From contig NZ_CDME01000016.1 in NCBI RefSeq assembly GCF_000826545.1, positions 310,001-374,000 on the forward strand: a stretch of 64,000 nucleotides of DNA. The letters are read 5' to 3'. The DNA comes from Kibdelosporangium sp. MJ126-NF4 (GTDB taxonomy: Bacteria; Actinomycetota; Actinomycetes; Mycobacteriales; Pseudonocardiaceae). A model generated the notes under the pieces. It did no database searches and had not been told where the DNA came from. It saw only the letters and a list, made by a program, of their open reading frames with translations. Below, in pieces: positions 33,545 to 41,896 of the stretch (positions are counted from its first letter, which is position 1; each line of letters starts with the position of its first letter). The position numbers and the translations under genes were made by a program.

Positions 33545-34581
33545 GACACCACCGCGCCCCTGCGTGCCTGACGCCGCACCAGCCACAGGAAGAACGGCCC
33601 GCCGCACAGCGCGGTGAACACACCCACCGGGATTTCCTGTGGCGAGGCGATGGTGCGCGCGACGATGTCCGCGAGGACGAGGAACGACGCCCCGGCCAGT
33701 GCCGCCGCGGGCAGCGCCACCCGGTGGTCGCTGCCGACGACCAGCCGCACCGCGTGCGGCAGGATCAGCCCCACGAAGCCGATCGGCCCGCTCACCGCGA
33801 CGAGCAGTCCGGTCAGGACCGAGGTGATCACGAACATCCAGATCCGGAACCGGCTGACGTCCAGGCCCATCGCGATCGCGGCGTCCTCCCCCGCGTACAG
33901 GAGGTTCAACGCGCGGGCGCGAGCCATCAGCATCACCATCCCGACGCAGACAGCCGTCAACGGCATCCAGATCGACGCCCAGGTGGAGCCGCCGAGCCCG
34001 CCGAGCAACCACGCCAGGATCTGTCGTGCGTGCTGCGCACTGTTGGCCAGCAACAACATCAGGCTGGTCAGCGCCGACAGGACGTACGCGACGGCGACCC
34101 CGGCCAGCACCAGGCCGATCGTGGTGAGCCGTCCCCCGGCGCGGGCGGCGAAGTACACGATCAGCAACGCGAGCAGCGCTCCCACGAACGCCCAGATCGA
34201 CGTCGTCGCCGCCCCGAACACCATGGCACCGGACAGGATCGCGGCCACGGCACCGACCGACGCGCCCGAGGAGACACCGAGCAGGTACGGATCGGCGAGC
34301 GGGTTGCGTACCAGCGCCTGCAGGACCATCCCGACCATCGCCAGGCCCGCGCCCACCACCGCGCCGAGCACCACCCTCGGCCCGCGCGTGGTCGTGATCA
34401 GCGGCTGGACGTACTCCGGTCCGGTCGGGGCGACCAGGTCGGGCACGATCTGGTGCAGCACGGCGGTGATCACGTCGATCGGCGCCACCGCGACGGACCC
34501 GACCGCGATCCCGGCGATCATCGAGACCACCAGCAGCGCCACGAGAACCACCAGGACAATGGGGTAACGCAGGCGCGTCAC
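33541..34581 (-). CDS. btuC: FecCD-family permease, cobalamin uptake (BtuC-like)
   Basis: Membrane permease of 346 residues with about ten hydrophobic segments. FecCD hallmarks are present: TTRGPRVVLGAVVGAGLAMV, GMVLQALVRNPLADPYLLGV, SSGASVGAV and, late, GPIGFVGLILPHAVRLVVG plus PVGVFTALCGGPFFLWLV. The GTG at 34581 has AGGAGG upstream and overlaps the FhuF-like gene stop by 4 bp (GTGA), showing coupled translation. Functionally it pairs with the ATPase downstream and the binding lipoprotein upstream. Confidence 0.9.
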   Translation of the reverse strand: MTRLRYPIVLVVLVALLVVSMIAGIAVGSVAVAPIDVITAVLHQIVPDLVAPTGPEYVQPLITTTRGPRVVLGAVVGAGLAMVGMVLQALVRNPLADPYLLGVSSGASVGAVAAILSGAMVFGAATTSIWAFVGALLALLIVYFAARAGGRLTTIGLVLAGVAVAYVLSALTSLMLLLANSAQHARQILAWLLGGLGGSTWASIWMPLTAVCVGMVMLMARARALNLLYAGEDAAIAMGLDVSRFRIWMFVITSVLTGLLVAVSGPIGFVGLILPHAVRLVVGSDHRVALPAAALAGASFLVLADIVARTIASPQEIPVGVFTALCGGPFFLWLVRRQARRGAVVS

Positions 34582-35279
34582 GCGAGCCTCCTGAGCCGCG
34601 CCGCTGTCGACCCGGTCAGCGGGCAGTCCCCACACGGCCGGGGATCGTTGGTGCGGTAGTACAGGCAACAGCTTCGCCGGGTGATCTTCCCGTCGATGGT
34701 CCCGTTCAGCCGATGCCGCAACGGATCCACCTCCAGTGCACAGGACACCAGCGCACGGGCACGCGCCAGCGGCCCGGCCTGCGTGATACCGCGCAGGGTC
34801 AGCGTCGCGGACGTGGCGGCGTTGCCCCACAACAGTCCTTCGGCGATCGGCGTGTGGACACGCAGCCCACGGTGCAGTACGTCCAGCCGTGCCGCGACCA
34901 GGTGCACGATCTCGTCCGCGGGCACGTGAGCCGCTCGCCACGCCCGGGGCCATGCCACGGCCAGACGCCATCGTCGGCGGTCGAGGCCGACAGTGAACCC
35001 GGTGGGGTCCACCACGAGGCGATGGTGACTCCATGTGCCGACCAACACGGCCAGTAGCCGCTCGGCCAGCTCGTACTGGATCGAGGACGCCGCGACCCGC
35101 TTCTCGTCTGTTCCTTGTGCCGCGGCAACGGTCGCCAGACGTGCGCCTATCGCCGTGTGGTCGGCGCAGGCCGCGTCGATCGGCTCGTCGCCCGCCCGGT
35201 GCTCCGACCGGATCGCGAACATGCCGCCGAGAGTGTCCACGTGCGCGAGCGCCCGCGCGACCTCCTGCTCGGGAATCAC
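34578..35279 (-). CDS. FhuF-like (2Fe-2S) ferric/metal reductase family protein
   Basis: Cytosolic protein of 233 residues ending with the FhuF-type C-terminal cluster motif RRSCCLYYRTNDPRPCGDCP: Cys-Cys-x10-Cys-x2-Cys, which in E. coli FhuF holds a 2Fe-2S centre used to reduce siderophore-bound iron. The N-terminal 190 residues are helical as in the family. It is encoded between the binding protein (7-nt gap) and the permease (4-bp overlap) of a riboswitch-controlled corrinoid operon. A role in reducing imported cobalamin, or the cobalt centre for adenosylation, is possible but inferred. Start GTG 35279 lacks a strong Shine-Dalgarno, consistent with coupling to the upstream gene. Confidence 0.82.
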   Translation of the reverse strand: MIPEQEVARALAHVDTLGGMFAIRSEHRAGDEPIDAACADHTAIGARLATVAAAQGTDEKRVAASSIQYELAERLLAVLVGTWSHHRLVVDPTGFTVGLDRRRWRLAVAWPRAWRAAHVPADEIVHLVAARLDVLHRGLRVHTPIAEGLLWGNAATSATLTLRGITQAGPLARARALVSCALEVDPLRHRLNGTIDGKITRRSCCLYYRTNDPRPCGDCPLTGSTAARLRRLA

Positions 35280-35286
35280 GAGGCGG

Positions 35287-36243
35287 TCACCGCATCCGGT
35301 CCGGGTGCAACTGCGCGGCGAGAGTCTGCACCGCGTACGGGGCGCGCACGCCCAGCACGGTGTCCTGCAACGTCAGTCGCGCGAACCGGCGGTTCTTGAT
35401 CGCGGGTACGCCCGCCAGTTCCGGTTTGCTCAGCAGCAGCTCGATTTTCTTGTCCTGCGACGGCGTGCCGAAGTAGTCGTAGATCACGATCACGTCCGGT
35501 GCGCGTTGCAGCACCTGTTCCCACGACACGTCCGCCCAGTCCTTCTGGATGTCGGCGAACACGTTGCGGCCACCGGCCAGTTTGATGATCTCGTTGCCGA
35601 TGCCTGTTCCCGCCGCGGTGTACGCCGTGCCCTCACCGCTGTCGTAGACGAAGACCTTCAGCGGTTCGGCGCCGTTCACCCGTGCTGTCGCCTGGGTGAT
35701 GCTCGCTCGCATGTCGGTGATCAGGGCGTCCGCGCGGTCGGGGACCTGGAAGATCTTGCCTACGGTGCGGAGTTCCTCGTAGACGTCGTCCATCGTGATC
35801 GCACGGTCGAGGCATTCCTCACGGCTGAGGTACGTCTTGACGCCCGCGTTGGCGTACGCGTCCCGCGAGCGCCCGGACTTCTCGTCGAACGCGCTGCCGT
35901 ACCCGCCGTAGACCAGGTCGGGGGTCTTGGTCAGCACCTGCTCGAACGAGGCGTCCTTGTCCGAGATCCGCGGGACCGACTGGTAGTCCCCGGCGTAGCG
36001 CGGCAGCGGGTCGTTGTCCGGGTAGGCCATGCCGACGAGCCTGTCCCGCAGCCCCAGCGCGAGCATGATCTCGGTCGGGTGCTGGTAGTAGCCGACGACC
36101 CGCTGGGGCACGCGGTCGAAGGCGAGCTGCTTGCCGCAGTTCTCCACGGTCACGGCCGACGCCGTCTGCTGTGCCTCGGGTGGTCGGCTCGAGCAGCCCG
36201 CCGACACCACAAGCACGACCAGGGCCAGAGCCCGAAAACGCAT
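35287..36243 (-). CDS. btuF: Cobalamin-binding lipoprotein (BtuF/FecB-like)
   Basis: Substrate-binding lipoprotein of 318 residues. The signal peptide MRFRALALVVLVVSAGC has lipobox SAGC (Cys17). Two Rossmann-like lobes follow, with the family stretch VPQRVVGYYQHPTEIMLALG, then TKTPDLVYGGYG, and LQRAPDVIVIYDYFG in the second lobe. The ATG at 36243 is 8 nt from GGAG; upstream GTGs (36249, 36252) are less well placed. The cobalamin riboswitch directly upstream sets the probable ligand as a corrinoid. Confidence 0.9.
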   Translation of the reverse strand: MRFRALALVVLVVSAGCSSRPPEAQQTASAVTVENCGKQLAFDRVPQRVVGYYQHPTEIMLALGLRDRLVGMAYPDNDPLPRYAGDYQSVPRISDKDASFEQVLTKTPDLVYGGYGSAFDEKSGRSRDAYANAGVKTYLSREECLDRAITMDDVYEELRTVGKIFQVPDRADALITDMRASITQATARVNGAEPLKVFVYDSGEGTAYTAAGTGIGNEIIKLAGGRNVFADIQKDWADVSWEQVLQRAPDVIVIYDYFGTPSQDKKIELLLSKPELAGVPAIKNRRFARLTLQDTVLGVRAPYAVQTLAAQLHPDRMR

Positions 36244-36255
36244 GGTCACCACTCC

Positions 36256-36418
36256 GTCCGGGATGTCCGCGTCCCAGCTGGGGCCATCCGTTCAGACCAG
36301 TTCCTGACTCCCGGACCCGCTCGCGCGGGATTCCGGTCACAGTGGCGGGACCGCGCCGGACTCACACCGGCTTCCTGGTTGCCTGGACGGAACCGGTCCG
36401 TGCGGACCGGCGAGCTCA
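36256..36418 (-). ncRNA. Cobalamin riboswitch
   Basis: Read on the minus strand, this leader has GGAAGCCGGTGTGAGTCCGG, CGCGGTCCCGCCACTGTGA (the B12-box GCCACTGT at about 36340-36347 within 36333-36349) and flanking stems, the conserved core of the adenosylcobalamin riboswitch. The downstream CCCGGAC (minus strand, 36262-36256) overlaps the Shine-Dalgarno of btuF and is complementary to GTCCGGG (36316-36310). This suggests a translational expression platform in which ligand binding hides the ribosome site. Confidence 0.92.
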
Positions 36419-36483
36419 CACTACCTGAGACATGCCGTCATTCCCGACGGCCGAACGGCCGGTATCGGTGTGGCCGTGATCTC

Positions 36484-36489
36484 TAGACT
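36484..36489 (+). promoter_or_regulatory. -10 box of tetR gene, leaderless
   Basis: TAGACT lies 7 nt before the GTG at 36497. No Shine-Dalgarno sequence is present, which supports leaderless translation from this GTG rather than from the upstream in-frame codon at 36470. Confidence 0.55.
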
Positions 36490-36496
36490 GTGGCTC

Positions 36497-37057
36497 GTGA
36501 CCGCACTGTCCACACGCGAGAAGCTGCTTGCCGCCGCACGTGCCGAGTTCGCCGAGTACGGCATCGCGGGCGCGCGCGTGGAACGCATCGCCAAGCAGGC
36601 AGGCGTGAACAAGGAACGGCTCTACGGCAACTTCGGCAGCAAGGAGAAGCTGTTCCAGGCCGTGGTCAGCGAGGCGCTCGCCGAACACACCGAGGCGGTC
36701 GGCCAGCCGAGCGGGGACCTGCTCGACTACGTCGGCAGGCTGTTCGACTTCCACCGCGACAACCCGCAGGTACTGCGGCTGATGCTGTGGGAGGCGTTGC
36801 ACTACGGCGACACCGAACTGCCCGACGAGCAGACCAGGGCCGGGCACTACGCCGAGAAGGTGGAGACGCTCGCGACAACGCTGGGGACTGAGCCGGGCAG
36901 CCAGGCCGCGGTGACCATGCTGTTCCTGATCGGTCTCGCCGCGTGGCCGTCCGCTGTCCCCCAGCTCACCAGGACCGTGCTGCCCGACTCGGCCGACTTG
37001 GCCGAGGTGCGGGCGCAGGTCGTCGACCTGGCTCGCCGGATGCTGCGGCCGGAGTAG
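36497..37057 (+). CDS. TetR family transcriptional regulator
   Basis: TetR repressor of 186 residues. The HTH is at residues 6-50: REKLLAAARAEFAEYGIAGA, VERIAKQAGVNKERLYGNFG, SKEKLFQAVV. The C-terminal helical domain is ligand-binding and typical in length. It converges on the FabF gene with only 7 nt between, so it is not divergent from a target. The nearest TetR-like palindrome is at 38299-38318 in front of FabF, which makes that gene a candidate target. The effector is unknown. Confidence 0.92.
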   Translation: MTALSTREKLLAAARAEFAEYGIAGARVERIAKQAGVNKERLYGNFGSKEKLFQAVVSEALAEHTEAVGQPSGDLLDYVGRLFDFHRDNPQVLRLMLWEALHYGDTELPDEQTRAGHYAEKVETLATTLGTEPGSQAAVTMLFLIGLAAWPSAVPQLTRTVLPDSADLAEVRAQVVDLARRMLRPE

Positions 37058-37064
37058 TCCGGTG

Positions 37065-38285
37065 TTACGGGCGGCCGACGACCAGTGACACGTTGTGGCC
37101 GCCGAAGCCGAACGAGTTCACCAGCGCCGCCGTCCACCGGCCGTGCCGCCCGGTTCCCGTTGCCACGTCGAGGTCGATCTCCGGATCGAGGGTGTCCAGG
37201 TTGCGGGTCGGCGGGATCCGACCGTCGCGCAGCGCCAGGATCGCGGTGATCGCGCCCAGCGCGCCGGAAGCGCCGAGCAGATGCCCGGTCATCGATTTCG
37301 TCGCCGTGACAACGGGATGAGTACCGATGGCCTTGGCGATCGCCTGTGCCTCGGCGAGGTCTCCCTGCGGTGTGGACGTCGCGTGCGCGTTGACGTGTCC
37401 GATGTCGCCGGGGTCGGCGCCGGAATCCTTCAGTGCCTTGGTGATCGCCCTGATCTGGCCGTGCGTGTCGGACGCGGTGATGTGCACGGCGCTGGAGCTG
37501 ATTCCGGCGCCCAGCACGGCGCCGTGTGCCTTGGCACTGCGGGCCCTGGCGTGGTCGGCGCGCTCGAGCACCATGATCGCGGCGCCCTCGCCGAGGACGA
37601 ATCCGTTGCGCCCCACGTCGAACGGACAACTGGCGCGCGGCGGTTCGCCGCTGTCCGTTGACAGTGCGCGCATCTGCGCGAAACTCGCCAGCGGTAAGGG
37701 ATGCACGCAGGCCTCGGTGCCACCCGCGATGACGATGTCGGCCCGGTCGGCGCGAATCAGGTCAAGGCCGAGCGCGATCGCCTCGGCTCCGGACGCGCAG
37801 GCGCTGACGGGCGTGTGCGCGCCACCCTGCGCGTTCAGCTCCATGCTGACCCAGGCGGCGGGGCCGTTGGGCATCAGCATCGGCACGGTGTTGGGCGAGA
37901 TCTTGCGTGCCCCGAGGGTTTCCAGGACGCGGTTCTGCCCGAGCGTGGACAGTACGCCGCCGACGCCGGTTCCGATGGCCACGGCGAGCCGGTCGGGGTC
38001 GATCTCGGGACTGCCCGCGTGCGTCCAGGCCTGGCGAGCAGCGAGGATCGCCACCTGCTCGCCACGGTCGAGACGGCGTGCGAAGGCCCGTGGCAGCGCG
38101 TCCGCAGGGTCGTCGGCGAGGCGGGCGGCCAGGCGCACGGGCAGAGCGTCGGCCCAGGGCTCGCCCGCCAGCGACTGGATCCCGTTCGCCCCGGCCAGCA
38201 TCGCCGACCAGGTGGTGTCGACATCACCGCCCAGCGGCGTCAGGGCGCCGAGGCCCGTCGCCCACACGTCCGTGTTGGTCCGCAT
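37065..38285 (-). CDS. Beta-ketoacyl-ACP synthase II (FabF-like)
   Basis: Condensing enzyme of 406 residues, forming 3-ketoacyl-ACP from acyl and malonyl-ACP. The Cys-His-His triad is complete: Cys in PVSACASGAEAIALGLD, His in GHVNAHATSTPQGD and His in KSMTGHLLGASGALGA; the C-terminal NSFGFGGHNVSLV is also standard. It starts with ATG 38285 (MRTNTDVWATGLG). No acyl carrier, malonyltransferase or ketoreductase is adjacent, so this is a stand-alone paralogue rather than part of a polyketide cluster. It lies 43 bp after the deazaflavin gene on the same strand, with a TetR-like palindrome between. Confidence 0.93.
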   Translation of the reverse strand: MRTNTDVWATGLGALTPLGGDVDTTWSAMLAGANGIQSLAGEPWADALPVRLAARLADDPADALPRAFARRLDRGEQVAILAARQAWTHAGSPEIDPDRLAVAIGTGVGGVLSTLGQNRVLETLGARKISPNTVPMLMPNGPAAWVSMELNAQGGAHTPVSACASGAEAIALGLDLIRADRADIVIAGGTEACVHPLPLASFAQMRALSTDSGEPPRASCPFDVGRNGFVLGEGAAIMVLERADHARARSAKAHGAVLGAGISSSAVHITASDTHGQIRAITKALKDSGADPGDIGHVNAHATSTPQGDLAEAQAIAKAIGTHPVVTATKSMTGHLLGASGALGAITAILALRDGRIPPTRNLDTLDPEIDLDVATGTGRHGRWTAALVNSFGFGGHNVSLVVGRP

Positions 38286-38298
38286 GGCCGCACGCTAT

Positions 38299-38318
38299 CC
38301 AACCAACTGGTTGGTTGG
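38299..38318. promoter_or_regulatory. TetR-type palindrome upstream of fabF-like gene
   Basis: CCAACCAA-CTGG-TTGGTTGG: 8-bp perfect arms around a 4-bp centre, 13 bp upstream of the FabF start. A likely operator, perhaps for the TetR protein at 36497. Confidence 0.65.
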
Positions 38319-38328
38319 CAACCGAGAC

Positions 38329-38808
38329 TCAGTCCTTGGGCACCGGTTCCAGCAGGAAGACCCGGATCTCCCGGTGCTCGGCACGCACGGCGTACTTGTC
38401 GTAGGCGGGCCAGTAGGCGGCCACGGCGTCCCAGGTGGCCTGCCGCTCGGCACCGGCCAGCAGCCTGCCCCGGACCGCCACCTGCCTGCCACGGACGGTC
38501 GCCAGCGCGCCCGGCTCGGCCAGCAGGTTCGACGACCAGCCCGGATGCCGTTCGCCACCCCAGTTCGAGCCGATCACCACGTACCCGCCATCGCGTTCGA
38601 TGTAGAGCAGCGGCACCTGGCGCATCTGGCCGCTGGTCCGGCCGACTGTGGTGAGCAGCAGCGTCCGCAGGCCGAACATCGTCCCGAGGCCGATCTTGGC
38701 GCCGGTGACGCGCATCAGCCACCGGTCGGCCGGGGCGAACAGCCGCCCCACCGCCGCGTACGCCCTGGTCGAACCGATGTTGGCGAAGACTCGCCGCAAC
38801 TCGGGCAT
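38329..38808 (-). CDS. Deazaflavin (F420)-dependent nitroreductase family protein
   Basis: Split-barrel F420H2-binding oxidoreductase of 159 residues (DDN family). Family stretches are visible: LLLTTVGRTSGQMRQVPLLY, GYVVIGSNWGGERHPGW, then NLLAEPGALATVRGRQVAVR. F420-dependent reductases of this type reduce nitroaromatics, quinones or enones. ATG 38808 (MPELRRVFAN) has GTGGAG upstream. On the same strand as FabF downstream and divergent from the NTF2-like gene. Confidence 0.88.
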   Translation of the reverse strand: MPELRRVFANIGSTRAYAAVGRLFAPADRWLMRVTGAKIGLGTMFGLRTLLLTTVGRTSGQMRQVPLLYIERDGGYVVIGSNWGGERHPGWSSNLLAEPGALATVRGRQVAVRGRLLAGAERQATWDAVAAYWPAYDKYAVRAEHREIRVFLLEPVPKD

Positions 38809-38916
38809 ACACACTCCACTGTGGACAAGACGGGTCGTGCGGTCCGCACAACGGTATCCGGCCCGTTGACCTCGGACGTAATCGACTCACATCGCGGTGC
38901 CGGACATGCTTGTGCC

Positions 38917-39264
38917 ATGAGCGAATACCAGACCATCGCACAGCGGTACATCGACAGCTGGAACGAGACCGACCCGGCCAAGCGCAGGCTGATCATCGAA
39001 GAGGTGTACACACCGGACGCCACCTTCACCGATCCGATCAGCACGGCGTCGGGGCACGCGGCGATCGACGAGATGACCGCCGCGGTTCAGCAGCAGTTCG
39101 CGGGCATGCGACTCACCCTCGGCCCGGTCGACGGCCACCACGACATCGCCCGGTTCACCTGGGAACTCGGCGACGAGGCGGTCGTCGTCGGCTTCGACGT
39201 GATAGTGCTGGCGGACGGCAAGATCAAGCACGTGCACGGCTTCTTCGACAAGGTTCCGGGCTGA
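38917..39264 (+). CDS. NTF2-like / SnoaL-like fold protein
   Basis: Small cone-fold protein of 115 residues: QTIAQRYIDSWNETDPAKRR, YTPDATFTDPISTASGHAAI, then FTWELGDEAVVVGFDVIVLA and KIKHVHGFF. This is the nuclear-transport-factor-2/SnoaL architecture used for ligand binding or simple cyclase/isomerase activity. ATG 38917 lies about 6 nt after a CATGCT -10-like hexamer, suggesting leaderless translation. No partner in an operon; the LAL regulator starts 19 nt after its stop with its own -10 box. Function unknown. Confidence 0.8.
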   Translation: MSEYQTIAQRYIDSWNETDPAKRRLIIEEVYTPDATFTDPISTASGHAAIDEMTAAVQQQFAGMRLTLGPVDGHHDIARFTWELGDEAVVVGFDVIVLADGKIKHVHGFFDKVPG

Positions 39265-39283
39265 CTCTGGGTAGTGTGCGTGC

Positions 39284-41884
39284 ATGCTGATCGGCCGTGA
39301 CGACGAGATCCGCCATCTGGACGCCCTGCTCAGCACCACGCGTCAGGGAACGGGTGGCGCCTTCGTGGTGCGCGGCGAGGCTGGGATGGGGAAGAGCACG
39401 CTGCTGGCGCACGTCCGGCAGGCGGCGGACGACTTCCTGCTGATCGAGGCGTCCGGCTCGCAGTTCGAGTCGGAACTGCCGTTCGCCGCGCTGCACCAGG
39501 TCCTCGGGCACTGCGACGACCTGCCCGACGCGCTGCGGATCGCGTTCGGGCTGGCGAGCGGCACACCGGAGATGTTCCGGATCGGGCTGGCGACGCTGGA
39601 GGTGCTGGGGCGGCTGGCGCAGGACCGGCCGGTGTTGTGTCTCGTCGAGGACGCGCACTGGCTGGACGACGCCTCGGCGAAGGTGCTCACGTTCCTGGCG
39701 CGGCGGATCGCCTCGGAGCCGATCGCCGTGGTGTTCGCCACCCGGCACGGGCTGGACGAACTGCCCGGCGTGACGCTCGACAGGCTGACAGACGCCGACG
39801 CGCGCACGTTGCTGCGGACAACGATCTTGGACGAGCAGGTACGTGACCGGATCGTCGCCGAGGCGCGGGGCAACCCGCTGGCGTTGCTGGAACTGCCCAA
39901 GGCAGGCGGATTCGCGTTGCCGGACGCCTCGTCGACGGCCACCCGGATCGAGCACAGCTTCCAGACCCGGCTGACCGGCCTGTCCGACGAGGTCAGGCTG
40001 CTGCTGACCCTCGCGAGCGCGGAACCGACCGGCGATCCCGCGCTGGTCTGGGCCGCTGCCGACCGGCTGGGGATCGACCGGGCGGCAGGCGGCGCGGCGG
40101 AGGCGTCCGAGCTGGTCGAGTTCGGCACTCGGGTGCGGTTCTGCCACCCGCTGGCCAGGTCGGCTGTGTACCGCGCCGCCGACGTGGCCCAGCGGCATGT
40201 CGTGCACGCCGCGTTGGCGGACGCGACCGACCCGGTGACCGATCCCGACCGCCGGGCGTGGCACCGGTCGCAGTCCGGCACAGGGCCGGACGAGGACGTC
40301 GCAGGGGAATTGGAGAACTCCGCGTCCCGTGCCAGGGCTCGCGGCGGTGTCGCGGCGGCGGCCGCGTTCCTGGAACGGGCGGCGGCGCTGTCGGCCGACA
40401 GCGGGAAACGTCTGGAGCGGACGTTCGCGGCGGTCGAGGCCAAACTGGACTCCGGCGCCGCGGCCGCTGCGGCGGAGTTGCTGTCCACAGTGGAGCTCAC
40501 CACACTGGACGACCGGAGCGGCGCGAAGGCCGATCTGCTGCGGGGCAAGGTCGCCTTCGTGCGCAAGGGCGACAGCGACGGCCCGATGTTCATGGTGCGC
40601 GCGGCACGACGGCTGGCCGACGTCGATCCGGCGTGGTCGCGTGACTGCTACCTGGACGCGGTGGAGATGGCACTGGTCGTCGGCCGTGTCAGCGGGGTGC
40701 TGGACACTGTGCTGGACGAGATCCGTTCCCCGCGGGCGGCGCAGGACGTGCTCGACGCGTTGGCAGTGCTGACAAGCGAAGGCCACAAGGCGGCTGCTCC
40801 CCTGCTGCGCACCACTCTCATCGAGGACAGGGCGGTGTGGACGAGACGGCCTGCGTTGGCGACGATCGTCGCGGGTGAACTGTGGGACGCCGAGGCGCAC
40901 GCGACGGTCGTCGAATGGCTGATGAAGACCGGCCGGGAGTCCGGCTCGCCGATCGTGCTCCGGCTCGGTCTCTCCCAGGCCGCGATCGGCGCAGCGCACC
41001 GCGGTGAGCTGACCAGGGCACTGGACGCGATCACCGAGGAGGAGGCGATCGCGGACGCGCTGGGCGTGCCCCCGATGACGTACGCCCGCCTGCACCTCAC
41101 CGCGCTGCGCGGCCAACGCGAGGAAGCGTCGGACCTGATCGAGACGACGGCCGCGGTGGCGAAGGCGCGGGGAATCGGCCAGCTGTCGGGCAACATCCAC
41201 TGGGCATCGGCACTGCTGCACAACGGCCTCGCCGAGTACCCGGTCGCACTGGCCGCGGCACAGCAGGCGGTGGCGGGCGGCGACCTGTACCTGACCGGGA
41301 TCGCCGAGCCCGAGCTGATCGAGGCGGCGGTCCGCAGCGGCGAACACGAGACAGCCGCCGCGGCCCTGGAGTCGCTGACCGAACGGGCACAGGCCAACGG
41401 CTCGGCATGGTGCCTTGGCGTCGCAGCGTACGCACGTGGCCTGGTCACCGGAAACGAGGAGGACTACCGAACCGGGATCGACCATCTCACCAACACGTCG
41501 ATGACGACGTACCGCGCCCGGGGCCACCTGCTGTACGGCGAATGGCTACGCAGGAACAACCGCCGGGCCGACGCCCGCGACCACCTCCGCACAGCACACG
41601 AACTGCTGTCGGCTATCGGGATGGACGCGTTCGCCAGCCGCGCCGCCGACGAACTGCGCGCCACCGGCGAGCAGGCGCGCAGCCGTACCATGCCGTCCTA
41701 CGACCAGCTCACAATGCAGGAACTGCACATCGCCCGGCTGGTGGCCACCGGCGCGACCTCCAGGGAGGTCGCCGCCAAGCTGTTCCTGAGCCCCCGCACG
41801 ATCGACGCCCATCTGCGCAACATCTTCCGGAAACTCGGAATCAGCTCCCGCAGGCAGCTCAGGGACATGCCCGACATCAGCTGA
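39284..41884 (+). CDS. LAL-type LuxR family transcriptional regulator (complete)
   Basis: Full-length LAL regulator of 866 residues. It opens at once with MLIGRDDEIRHLDALLSTTR, Walker A VVRGEAGMGKSTLL (residues about 30-43) and Walker B-like VLCLVEDAHWLDDASAK, then GNPLALLELP. A long TPR-like helical middle follows, and the LuxR HTH is in the last 60 residues (LTMQELHIARLVATGATSRE, LSPRTIDAHLRNIFRKLGI). ATG 39284 is 6 nt from TAGTGT (39272-39277), so the mRNA may be leaderless. It resembles the truncated regulator at 2-2239 in architecture but not closely in sequence. It ends 12 nt from the converging Dabb gene. Targets unknown. Confidence 0.93.
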   Translation: MLIGRDDEIRHLDALLSTTRQGTGGAFVVRGEAGMGKSTLLAHVRQAADDFLLIEASGSQFESELPFAALHQVLGHCDDLPDALRIAFGLASGTPEMFRIGLATLEVLGRLAQDRPVLCLVEDAHWLDDASAKVLTFLARRIASEPIAVVFATRHGLDELPGVTLDRLTDADARTLLRTTILDEQVRDRIVAEARGNPLALLELPKAGGFALPDASSTATRIEHSFQTRLTGLSDEVRLLLTLASAEPTGDPALVWAAADRLGIDRAAGGAAEASELVEFGTRVRFCHPLARSAVYRAADVAQRHVVHAALADATDPVTDPDRRAWHRSQSGTGPDEDVAGELENSASRARARGGVAAAAAFLERAAALSADSGKRLERTFAAVEAKLDSGAAAAAAELLSTVELTTLDDRSGAKADLLRGKVAFVRKGDSDGPMFMVRAARRLADVDPAWSRDCYLDAVEMALVVGRVSGVLDTVLDEIRSPRAAQDVLDALAVLTSEGHKAAAPLLRTTLIEDRAVWTRRPALATIVAGELWDAEAHATVVEWLMKTGRESGSPIVLRLGLSQAAIGAAHRGELTRALDAITEEEAIADALGVPPMTYARLHLTALRGQREEASDLIETTAAVAKARGIGQLSGNIHWASALLHNGLAEYPVALAAAQQAVAGGDLYLTGIAEPELIEAAVRSGEHETAAAALESLTERAQANGSAWCLGVAAYARGLVTGNEEDYRTGIDHLTNTSMTTYRARGHLLYGEWLRRNNRRADARDHLRTAHELLSAIGMDAFASRAADELRATGEQARSRTMPSYDQLTMQELHIARLVATGATSREVAAKLFLSPRTIDAHLRNIFRKLGISSRRQLRDMPDIS

Positions 41885-41896
41885 GCGGCGGAAGTG

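Noticed and set aside
32771..36243. Ferric siderophore transporter assignment for the ABC operon
   Set aside because: The subunits alone fit it and FhuF-like protein suggests it, but the cobalamin riboswitch in front of the operon argues for a corrinoid; no iron box is present there.
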